DNA from: Phallusia fumigata | Taxonomy: Eukaryota; Chordata; Ascidiacea; Phlebobranchia; Ascidiidae | Assembly: GCA_008931825.1 (NCBI GenBank) | Contig: QXVZ01034224.1 | Span: 1 to 27,874, forward strand | Reading direction: 5' to 3' | DNA: 27,874 nt | Part shown: piece by piece, positions 1 to 9,100 of the stretch | Numbering within the stretch: position 1 is the stretch's first letter | Layout of the letters: each line of letters starts with the position of its first letter | Position numbers and translations under genes: made by a program | The notes under the pieces: model-generated | What the model was told of the DNA's origin: nothing | Database searches by the model: none | Seen by the model: only the letters and a program-made list of their open reading frames with translations

Positions 1-1165
1 GGAAACGCTAGAACTATCAACTGCGACAATGTTAAAATTTACCTGTTCCAAAACTTAAACCAGTGGTTCTCTAATCTTAAAACTGACGTATGCTACTATT
101 TTTCGGTTCGTACAATGTCCGCGTACAGAAAACCCTGGAAGTCGAGAGAAATTTTTGTGGAGAAATTAAAGAAATTATTGTCACTTCATCAAATTTGTCA
201 GTGTTGAACGGTTTCGTAAAACAGCAAGGACACGGAAAAAACCATGGATTATCGAGTCAAGTGTCCTGGTATTAAAGTGATGCTTGAATTGAACTGTTCT
301 GCCGTAGGATCGCAACCGACCGAACAAACTGACGGGGTAAAGCCGGTTGCATAGAACGGTGGTCGAACCCGTAGGCTCTGCTGGCCAAATGAAACCCGCC
401 TAAACGAAACAGTGAGCAGACCCTGGTATCCCGAGGACAGTCATTGACGGCGAGATGCAGGTGGTCCGGCAGCTCCCGCCGCGCATCGCCTCCTCTGCAA
501 AGCGTATAATTTATAATTGATTCATCATTTCTCAATACAAACAAGGAAGCGTGACACAACAGTCAAACCTATTTACTTCCTGGCAATAGTTGCATTGATT
601 TCTGAAGATGGTTTTTTGTTGACCGAATCTTGGACGCAAAACTTAATCAAAACTAGCTATTGCATTAAATTCTCTCCTTATAAGTTCTTACTTTGGGAAA
701 AAGATGTGCTTTTTGATGACTGTGTAACTGTAGGGTGCAGCTGGGCGAAAAAACCCTTACAAAAAATTTATAATTACAAGATTTTTGTTCGCCGCTAGGG
801 GGCGCTCACACCACATTCAAGTAACTGAATTCCTGACCACTTTGTACACAAAATAAGTTGTAATACATGTTCCGTTTATTAGGTCATCGTAGAGTTGTGA
901 TGCATATATATGTGGCGTCGAATACTGCGCTGGTTGTTTTGTGGTTAATTGTCGACATCAGAAGGTTGCACATTATTAAAACCAACCAATTTACCAAAAA
1001 GCAATTGCTTACACAAAAACCTAAACTATATGACCAAAAATGCTGACAAGGCGTTTACAAAACTCGGTAGGAAAGAGACGCGGTGCTTGTTCACTTTTAC
1101 AGAAAAAAAATATTGAAATTTTTTGATTAGATTCGCACAAGTACACAAGTTCTAAATAAGTTTGT
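1..1165. other. Region downstream of the Ly6 gene, repeat-derived
   Basis: No supported coding exon is seen here. Bases 1-15 match 4659-4673 (end of a tRNA-like SINE). Bases 19-61 match 4498-4540 closely. Bases about 330-505 match about 4728-4895 with indels. The short ORFs here look like chance ORFs. Around 875-880 the plus strand reads TTTATT, which is an AATAAA on the minus strand about 290 bases past the Ly6 stop; it is a possible but distant polyadenylation signal. Confidence 0.6.
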
Positions 1166-1254
1166 TTAAAATCTTGTCAGTAAAAATCCCAATGCGATGT
1201 TTCCAATCATGACCAGAAGACTTATTTTCACACTGCTTGAGCTGTTGCATCCGT
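1166..1254 (-). CDS. Ly6 gene exon 4: DGCN motif and GPI-type tail
   Basis: The acceptor TGTGTTTGCAG precedes 1254. In phase 1 the exon completes Asp, then reads GCNSSSSVKISLLVMI and a hydrophobic end, with stop TAA at 1168-1166. The D-x-CN ending is the LU signature. A Ser-rich small-residue stretch followed by a hydrophobic tail is the expected GPI cleavage context. It lies about 1.1 kb from exon 3 because of an inserted transposon-like element. Confidence 0.8.
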
Positions 1255-3663
1255 CTGCAAACACAAGATCATGTTTAGTAAGACATTGTCAAGTTCATTG
1301 TTTTACAAGGTATTGTGTAAATGCAGCAACTGCGCATATTTTAACATCTTGCTGTCAACATTGTGTTTTGAAAAATGACGATCTAATGCTGATTGAAACT
1401 TTTGCTTTGAATCACAAACTAAAACACCGTTTGACATGAATTCACGTTATGTTATTACAGNGACATGAACTCACGTCACGTTATGTTATTAGAGGTATAC
1501 AAGACGAACGCACTTATTTTAAAGAACTTGAACTAATAAGTTTGCATTAACTCTAAGTAAACCCGCGTTTGAATAAATACGAACTAAATTAACACGCTTC
1601 GACAAAACAATGTTGATGTGTTGTTGATTTTGTAGACTATGTCAAAAAATACGTTACGAATCAGGGTAACAATAAAAAATATCGGAAAGTTATGCTCCTC
1701 TGGCAGTTACACAAGCATTAGCTTCGACGCCTGTAAGTCGTATCCGGGTGAATGAGCGTCAAAGCTAAAGCTTGTGTTTCTGCCAAACAAGTTAAAAAGT
1801 CTTAAAAGTAACGCAACAGTGGAAAAACAGACTTGTGTTCAACTAAGCACAAACGGCTATTTGATCCATTCAAGCTATAGTGGCTTAATGCGTTGCATCG
1901 GATCATTTCGGTCCAGCACTGCAAGGTTTCGGTCGATCATCACGTTCTACAACTCGGGAAACGCCATGAAGTGAAAATCATGACTCGGGTGATGATTTCC
2001 GTTGTGGTTTTCAGGCCTGCTTGCGTTCGTGTTAAGAACTCTTCCGCTCGCGTGATATCAAATTGCGTGTTATGCGTTTCACTTCTGGCATCACTGCCCC
2101 GGTTATTAACGCAAAGCTTTTTGTGTGCTACAAGCTACTGGGCAGTTGTGTGCTGAACACGTCCAGTATGAAAATGCAAACGATTCTTCACTCCGTAACA
2201 TAGGCCACAAAAGAATATCAGAGGAGCATAACTTTTCGATATAATAACCTGATAACAACTTCCATCATACAAAATACTATCTATCTCATGTTTTATCGCA
2301 TTCGGAATGTTATTGCTTATTTACAGCTTACCTGTTTTGCAGTTGTGTGTGCAGATAGGCCCGACACAACCGCTCACAGAATCTCCACAGCTGCGGACTG
2401 TANCAGTTGGATGTGCAAATAGAGCCGACACAACCGCTCACAGAATCTCCACAGCTGCGGACTGTAGTGGTTGTTCCTGTTTAAACAGATGAAAAGTAAA
2501 AATGTAATTATTCTTTTGCTTTTATATCTCATTATTTTTTGTCTAAACTTGATTGAAATTTCTTGAGTAGCTTGTCTTGGGATATGCAAGACAGGGCAAT
2601 ATGCAAAAGCTGTCAAGCTTAAAATGAAATGTCTAATAATTCCGAACCCAACCGATCAACATCTCAACATTCCGACAAAAAATAGACCAAGAAAAAACAC
2701 ATACTTTTTGTCAGAAATCATAATACTGTACACCCGTCGAATTGTGTGCAAAATTCGCAAACAACAAGTTAACAGACATAAACTCACCCAATAGTTCAGT
2801 GACCACTTTGGTGCAGCTGGTGATTGCGGAAGAACAATCTTGAAGATATTTTTGGGCCACCGAATGACTCTTGCAGTCTGATCCCGCGCTCGAAGCTGAG
2901 TTGTACGTGCATTGGTAGCATTTGATGGCATGGCCTGGACACGATGGCAAAATGTTTGTTGCAAATAACAGTGATTTTTTTACTTTGTAATTAACGCGGT
3001 AAACATTGGGCCTATAGTCAATAACGCAAAGTCTTGAAGGGCTTGAGGATTTCTATTTGGCCCTGAGGCTGCAATAATGTTTTGGTTAATGGTCTCATCC
3101 TAACTTTATTACTTGTAGTGCTTTGATTTCAAATTAGGATTTTTGAAAAATGGTGCAGTTTTGCAGCGCGTTCAACCTTTTAACAAATGTTGTCTAAACG
3201 TGATGCAAAGATGGCGGTTAGTGCGACCGCCTTGTAACGCAATGTTGTGGGTTCTAATCCTATCGCGGTCGCTTGTGTTTTCCTGAGAAAAAAACCTGTT
3301 GCATTACTTCAACCCAGAGGAACCCGATGGTTTGACCCGAATTGAAGTTACCAACTTTCAAAAATGGAAAAAAATCAAGAAAAAAATGATCCAACGGAAC
3401 TGCAACGAGGCAGGTAGCTCGACGGCGGACTCATAATGAGCATAACGCATTCAGGCGCTGTTCCGCCCCCGAGGTTAAAAATGAAACAAAGAAACGTTGT
3501 GAAGATATTTCCGGCTTTACGATGATTGTTTTGCTTCTATTGTGTCGACATGTCTTTTTCCAAGCGAAATAATCTTAACCTAACTACACAAATAGGTTTG
3601 AATACATGCGCACTTACCTCCGGCTAGCAAAACTGCGAATACCAACAGAACTTTGGCGTCCAT
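1166..3663 (-). CDS. Ly6/uPAR-domain (three-finger) GPI-anchored protein, 4 exons
   Basis: Spliced minus-strand gene: exons 3663-3618, 2934-2788, 2476-2332 (duplicated around an N) and 1254-1166, all GT-AG, every junction in phase 1. The product is about 120 residues if the duplicated exon is collapsed. Exon 1 gives a signal peptide (MDAKVLLVFAVLLAG). The mature part starts near IKCYQC, the usual LU-domain opening. I count ten cysteines, ending in CKTDGCN, the LU closing signature. A hydrophobic tail (SLLVMIGNIALGFLL) then ends at TF-free RF-stop, typical of a GPI-attachment signal. LU proteins fold as three fingers held by disulfides and act at the cell surface or as secreted modulators; the ligand here cannot be read. 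It is transcribed divergently from SOWAH, with no evidence that the two share a function. As assembled, the exon 3 duplication would break the frame. Confidence 0.85.
1433..1494. repeat. Short direct duplication flanking an N
   Basis: Bases 1433-1460 and 1462-1494 are near copies (GACATGAA.TCACG...GTTATGTTATTA), the second with five extra bases. They sit on each side of the single N at 1461, as expected where two unmerged allelic contig ends were abutted. Confidence 0.7.
1680..2241. mobile_element. Non-autonomous DNA transposon (MITE-like) with terminal inverted repeats and TA flanks
   Basis: Bases 1681-1702 and 2219-2240 are inverted copies of each other over 22 bases with one mismatch (core AAGTTATGCTCCTCTG). 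Both outer ends abut TA (1680-1681 and 2240-2241), which would fit a TA target-site duplication of the Tc1/mariner type. The 558-bp interior has no transposase ORF. The superfamily is not established. Confidence 0.7.
1701..1785. repeat. Subterminal hairpin inside the MITE-like element
   Basis: Arms 1701-1730 and 1756-1785 are complementary over 30 bases with about four mismatches (shared core ACACAAGC and TTAGCTT), with a 25-base loop. It begins directly next to the left terminal repeat. Confidence 0.65.
2332..2476 (-). CDS. Ly6 gene exon 3, present twice around an N (assembly duplication)
   Basis: The acceptor TTTAAACAG precedes 2476 and the donor AAACAG/GTAAGC ends the exon at 2332. Between them, 2404-2466 and 2340-2402 are 63-base copies with five differences, joined by N at 2403. 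Each copy encodes TVRSCGDSVSGCVG and a CTxNC motif. Taken literally the 145-nt exon shifts frame after the N. With one copy removed it is 81 nt, phase 1 to 1, and runs into CKTDGCN of exon 4. One copy is therefore very likely the other allele. Confidence 0.8.
2788..2934 (-). CDS. Ly6 gene exon 2: first two fingers of the LU domain
   Basis: 147 nt, phase 1 in and 1 out, acceptor TGTCCAG at 2936-2935 and donor GTGAGT. It encodes GHAIKCYQCTYN and further cysteines in GSDC, LQDC and ITSC, then CTKVVTELL. Spacing and residues fit the N-terminal half of an LU domain. Confidence 0.85.
3163..3595. repeat. Diverged interspersed repeat, with tRNA-like SINE inside
   Basis: The ends (GCAGCGCGTTCAACCTT at 3163 and CCAAGCGAAATAA near 3558) recur in the same order at 27153-27310. 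The interior contains a tRNA-like promoter: GATGGCGGTTAGTGCG as a possible A box and GGTTCTAATCC (3250-3260) as a good B box, followed by TCGCTTGTGTTTTCCTGAG. Confidence 0.55.
3618..3663 (-). CDS. Ly6 gene exon 1: start and signal peptide
   Basis: The ATG is at 3663-3661 and the exon has 15 codons plus one base, ending CCGGAG before a GTAAGTG donor. The encoded MDAKVLLVFAVLLAG is a short, strongly hydrophobic signal peptide, which together with the phase match to the LU exon decides the start. A TATTTAA stretch lies about 30-45 bases upstream on the minus strand and could serve as a TATA-like element; that is inference. Confidence 0.8.
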
Positions 3664-4599
3664 TATATTTGTTAAAACACGACAGATCTTGAAATTAAAT
3701 AGCTGTTAAAACGACAATGCAAAAGTACGTCATCACACGTGAAGGGGTTTAAAGACACAACATGTTAAAATCATAATTTGCCAACTTCTTGTTTAACCTT
3801 ATCCTACAGATCATTCAAAAACGAATCTTTTATTGCGGATTTCCGCTTCGCTAAAATGCAAAGCCTGTTCCACGCAAACATTCCTTCAAACCCTTCACAG
3901 TTTCTGGTTATCTCAGCACCCCGCCCCTTACTTGCGTATTTGTGACTAACTTATACTGCATCGATGGTTTAATACCAATTAACAAGACAGCCAGCAAAGC
4001 AATGCCTACGCTTCCTGTCGCTATATATGTGCTGCAGCAATTAACTTTAACGTGGCCTAGCCTACTGTGGGTATACGAAGTTACACAAACCAATATTGCA
4101 TTTGCCTTCACACATGATGCGGAAAACGTGGGTTTAGCGTCTTAGCTGCTGCGACCTTTGGACTTTCCCGCAGCTACCGATGTCATTGACCAGCCAATAA
4201 CTACATAACCAGAAAGTACATCACAAAACTACTGGCTCATTTCGCCGCCACCCAGGTTTCTGTACAATTTTTTACTATTTCTACAAGACCACTCCTCAAA
4301 ACAGTGGTTTGCTCTGTGTTATACATACGTTAGACAGATCTGGTTTTTGAATTGATCGAGGATGCTTTGTTTCCACGCGGAAGTAGCGGAAATATTCATA
4401 TTTGACTCATCATACGCATTATATGCAAGGGAGCTTGAGATAACAGTCAACCAGTCATTTTTATGTTTTGTAGATCCTTTTCTACCCAGCATTATTAACT
4501 GCAACAATGTTAAAATTTACCCTTTCCAAAACTTAAACCACCTGCTTTGTTTCATTTCTGTTGGATCATTTGATTTTTTCGATTTTGAAAGTTGACGAC

Positions 4600-4720
4600 T
4601 TCTATTTGGGTTAACCCATTGGGTTTTCACTGGGTTGTCGCTAAATTTTCTTGCTCAGGGAAACGCTAGAACTCGCAACGTTGTATGCACAGGGCAGTGC
4701 ACTAACCACTTGGCCATCTT
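4600..4720 (-). repeat. tRNA-derived SINE copy, reverse orientation
   Basis: On the minus strand, TGGCCAAGTGG (4716-4706) is a near-perfect tRNA A box. About 30 bases downstream GCGAGTTCTAGCG (4676-4664) is a degenerate B box, followed by CCCTGAGCAAGAAAA. No intact tRNA fold is implied. Confidence 0.55.
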
Positions 4721-4727
4721 AGCGACT

Positions 4728-4900
4728 GTTGCATGAAACGGTGGTCGAATTCGCAGTTTTTTGCTGAATAAAAACCGCCGAAACCGAAAAACCAGCGCGG
4801 TTCCTCGGAACGTTTCCTGTGATTCGGTAGGCAGACCCAGGTGTCCCGCAGGTGGTCCGGCAGCTGGCGCCGCGCATCCCCTCCTCTGCGTTCGAAAGGT
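4728..4900. repeat. Interspersed repeat copy shared with the window start
   Basis: It shares GAAACGGTGGTCGAA, then GCAGGTGGTCCGGCAGCT and CGCGCATC.CCTCCTCTGC with bases about 345-500, in the same order and orientation. Both copies lie beside matching blocks (19-61 and 4498-4540), so a composite repeat flanks the Ly6 gene. Confidence 0.6.
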
Positions 4901-4984
4901 CGATGGCGGAGATCTCAGGAATAAACAACAGATAAAGTCGTCATCGTTATAATCAATAAATGCTACCAACTTATCACAAGAACT

Positions 4985-5010
4985 GACTGACCGACCGACC
5001 GACCGACCGA
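4985..5010. repeat. GACC tetranucleotide microsatellite
   Basis: About six tandem GACC/GACT units are read directly. Confidence 0.85.
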
Positions 5011-6034
5011 ATAACTTTTTTGAGATGGATGAACGCAAAATTATTCCACAAAGAACAATTTATGTAGTTAATTACAAAAGCACAAGAGGTTGCTCGCGTA
5101 TCCACTAAAAAATCTTCGTCTTTCGCTTGTGGTTAGGGAACCTCAGACTTAACCAGTTCGAAAAGCAAACATAACAAAGTCGCTTTCTGCACAATGATAT
5201 ATGTTTTGCAACAACACGAACGGATGTGAGATTAGTGAATCGTGGTGAAATTAACTTTCCGAAATTGTTTCTATTACATCCGGTGCTTTTACATTGCAAT
5301 TTCATTAACGTTGATTAAATTAATTTTTTATAATTGGTTTGCGTTAAAAATAGTTATTGTAATACTGTGATGTGAACAAAGCGACCTCATGCGATGGGTC
5401 AAAACCTGTCCAATGTCAAACTGTGAAAAAACTTTTTTTTTGTTCTGTTTAAAAGTTAAAAACTGATGAATTTTTAGTAATTCGTTTTTCAAGCTATGCC
5501 TTTTTTTCACATCAATAAAACCTTGACGCCTTGTTATAATTTGTGGTTGTATAGGTTACGACAACACCACATTTTCGAAAATGAATTACTTGGTACCCAG
5601 GTTAATAAAGATCAGGTAATATGTTTGTTCCAAAATGCAAAATTTTTTGCACTATTGTTCAAAGAAATCCTGGTCGAAAAAAGGCACGAAAACAATGACA
5701 TCAAAAATAAAATCAGTGTAAAAGTTTTTGCCTTGTTAAAAATGTAAACAAGAAGAATTCTGCAAAATTTGTATGACACGCAAAAGTGAATTTTAAACTT
5801 GAAAGTGATTCTTTTAATATGGTTGTACATTTTACCAGCCTTGTGGAACACACCTTAGTAACAATGTAACATGGTGGGCATAAATGTAATAAAATCTGCT
5901 CAGGTTTACATTCACATATTAGCTGCATAGACATTTCTGTGAAAACAATACTGTTTTTGTGCAGCTTCAATGTGAAAACTGACAATTTATAGTATTTAAA
6001 GGACACAAAAGTTTTACCGAACTATGCATTCACA

Positions 6035-6055
6035 GATTAGTTTTGTTGCCACAGC
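6035..6055 (+). promoter_or_regulatory. Splice acceptor one base before the SOWAH start (spliced leader or 5' UTR intron)
   Basis: A pyrimidine-rich run and CCACAG end at 6054, leaving a single C before ATG at 6056-6058. Such a site makes sense as a trans-splicing acceptor, known to be common in Ciona, or as the 3' end of an intron from an unseen 5' UTR exon. The sequence alone cannot decide between them. Confidence 0.5.
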
Positions 6056-6176
6056 ATGGCATCTGAAATTAGTGTTGAGTCTGTGTGTCAGTTTATTATT
6101 GCACACGGAGGAAAAGTGAAGAACACTGTGTTGGTGGCAAATTTCAAAAAGACTCTCAACAATCCCGAAACAAGAG
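6056..6176 (+). CDS. SOWAH: SOWAH exon 1: start of N-terminal domain
   Basis: Encodes MASEISVESVCQFIIAHGG and continues to NNPETR, 40 codons plus one base, then a GTTTGT donor. The pattern hydrophobic-x-HGGKVKN-x-L matches the first helices of SOWAH proteins. The start sits in a good context (CAGCATGG). Confidence 0.88.
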
Positions 6177-9100
6177 GTTTGTTAATGTGATTTTTTTATG
6201 AGTTGTTTGAAGAAAATATTGTGACTGTCTAAAAAGGCAATCAAATCTTAAACCAGTTGGCTTTAGTTGAAAGAATAAAACCTGATTAGCCTTTGGGCGC
6301 CAGCCAATTTGCATTTACTTTCTACACAAGTTTAAAATTATGCAAAAATATGTTATTCTGTATTTTAAAATCATTGTTTTGATGCTAATTTGCAATAATG
6401 TAAAAGTCAATAATATGTAAAAGTCAATAATATGCAAAATATTAAAATTTCACATGCAATTTTTTGTAAGGCTAATTTTGGAATTAGACAGATGTGCAGA
6501 TGCAGCTACTTGACATGTTGGACCAAATGTCTGTGTTGCAATCACACTGCTATGAAAAATATTAGGTCTTTATAACTTGGGAGAAAGAAGCTATTTTGAA
6601 ACCTAATGTCAAAATTGCTCAGAGCGGAATGTTAAAGATGACCTTGCAAAAGTCAATTCATACAAAAACAGGAAACATGAAAAAGGTCCTGGGGCTAACA
6701 TACTGCATTGCCTAACTGTGACCATTTTGTATGTGCAGATGTCGCACGACAGAAGTTCAAGGAATGTGTAAACACTGTGGCTGTGGTGAAGACTGAGAAT
6801 GTAAGTACGACTGATTTATAAGTCGTTGTTTATGTTGAGGATTGTGACAACTTGTAAATAGGGGTGTTGTAAGGCATTTTACAACTAAGCCAAGACTTTA
6901 TTTTATTAGCCTTGTCTGAACTGTAGAGCATTTACTACATGTCACTAACATTGATGTGCTGTACTGTGCTTTGTAAAAATACAAGGTTCCTGATATTTTC
7001 TGAGAATTATACCTCATAATAAACTGTACTTTCATTTGCATACTTATGATGCCTACTTCTTTTATAATTGTTATTACCAAATAAATAGATCTTTGATAGA
7101 ATCTTTGTAAAAATCGATTTTGGATACAATCTTCTTTGTCAAGTTTTAATAGCATCTTACAGGTATTTTATTGTAAATAATCAGAAAGTCTTGAAAATAA
7201 AAAGCCTGGTAAAAAAAAGTTGAAAATCTATTGTGGAAAGTAAGACATAAACTATAATTAATAAAAAAAAACAATTGTAATTAGTAAAGTCTATTACTTC
7301 TGATAATAACTTTATGCTCTATAAAAATAACTTTCATTGTCTAAAAGTTCTTGCGCTTGTAGTCAACTGCCCTTAATGCCAGCTATTGCGTTCGTCTCAC
7401 ACAAATTTACCATTCAATTTATTGACCATCACCTCAATGCAAACATTTGTGCACTGATCAGCAAACTGAAAATCAATTCTGAATGATCATGCTGCTCATA
7501 TGTCACAGAACGTGTCAGTTAGTCAACACAGTGCTTACTACTTACCATTTTCGAGGGACGCATAAATAACTTCATGTCATGACTTAAAAAGGTCGTGTCC
7601 TTCTAGTTCCTTACAAATTTGAGTCATGCGTAGTTGCCAAAAGGATCTGTGCATTGTATGTGTTTTCTCCTGGGATATTTTTGTTGTTGACTATGCTGGA
7701 TATGCTTAGCTAAGCATGATAGGCCAACCAGCAAGGGCAAGAAGAACTACTTTCAGTTCTTGTCTGTGTTTAGTGGGTGGTGTTACTGTTAACCTTACAT
7801 GCAACAAAACAGAAAACAGTCTGTTTTAGTGTATTTTGTGTGTGGAGCAATGAAATGTATTTTATCAGTGTGCCTTCTACCCAATTTGAGAAGTGCAAAC
7901 ATTAAAAATGCTATAAAGTGAATTCACAGTCAACAGAATGTGCATTTTGCAGTAAAGATGTTTTTTAGCTTGTAACAGCTGTAGTTGGTGTTTATACTCG
8001 ATTTAAAAACGCAAAATTTCAAAAAATGGTTTCATTTTTGTACAATAGTTTTTGGGTGATTGTTTTTTTTCTTTTTACGTTGATGACTGAAAGCATTATT
8101 GTCTTTGAACTGATTTAAGTTTTTTATTGTTATTGTGTTTTTTTGTAAAGGGTGACAAATACGTGCAACTTAAGAAAAAATACAGAACACCGTCACTGTC
8201 ATCGTCAGTTTCATCGGTAAACAGCGAAGGTTTGACTGAAGTTTCAGGTACAAGCAACTCTTCAATGGATCAAACGCCACCTATCACTACCTTTCCCTCA
8301 TATGAAGGTAAAATTAATTGTTTGTTTTTGTGCATATCCAGTTTCTGTAAAAATTTTTAAAACAAATTTTGTTTCTCCCTATCTGTTATCAATTTTAGTA
8401 TTAGTTGTCTGAGTATCTTTCTTAACAAACTCTGTCAAATCTAGATGCACAAAACTAACACATTCCAACTAATTTAGGATCAACACAATATAACATTTAA
8501 GTGTTTTAGAGCAGTGGTCATAAAACTGTGGGCTGTGGCCCTATTGTGGGTGCATAGTACTTTTTAGTGGGATTTAATACTTGCTATGTGTTTAATTGGC
8601 GATAGAATTTAGTAATGTTAAGATACATAAACGCACTTTTATGTAACAAACAACACCTTCAATTATCTTAGTAGAAAACTTGCTGTGTGGGCATGTAGCT
8701 ACAACAAAGCTAAAATTTGGGCCTTCATAATGAAAGTTTGCCGACCATAGAATATTTTTTCGATTTCTGAATTCCAAGATGTCACTGCACATTGACCATT
8801 TGTTTTTGTGCCATATACCTGGCATTTTGTCACTAATTATTTGACTATGCTGAAGTGCAGTTGTAAATTTGTTTTGCTTTTGGTCTTTTTCATTGTCAAA
8901 CACGTAAAGTGTGTTTTAAAATTGGACCACCCCCAAAATCCACAGAACCTGAGAATATAACATTCAAAAACAACAGCATCAATTTTTCACATAATATTTC
9001 AAAAGTAACTAATTGTAGTCATTGATGTGTTTTTATTTCAGAGCCGCAAAACGAAAACAACTCCAGTTTCACACCTAAAGGGGAACTCCCATATGCAGAT

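Larger units (their letters stand above)
3664..6054. other. Intergenic region between Ly6 (minus) and SOWAH (plus)
   Basis: This divergent spacer contains a repeat block at about 4498-4900 that matches the window start, a reverse SINE copy at about 4600-4720 and a GACC microsatellite. No exon with convincing splice sites and family similarity was found. TACGTCAT (near 3726) and CACGTG (near 3738) lie close to the Ly6 start and could be regulatory. Confidence 0.5.

Noticed and set aside
2374..2616. Minus ORF across the N near 2403
   Set aside because: It is a different frame from the cysteine-bearing LU frame and crosses the artificial join.
3205..3290. Possible tRNA gene
   Set aside because: The B box is good but no acceptor stem or anticodon arm can be paired; SINE is the better reading.
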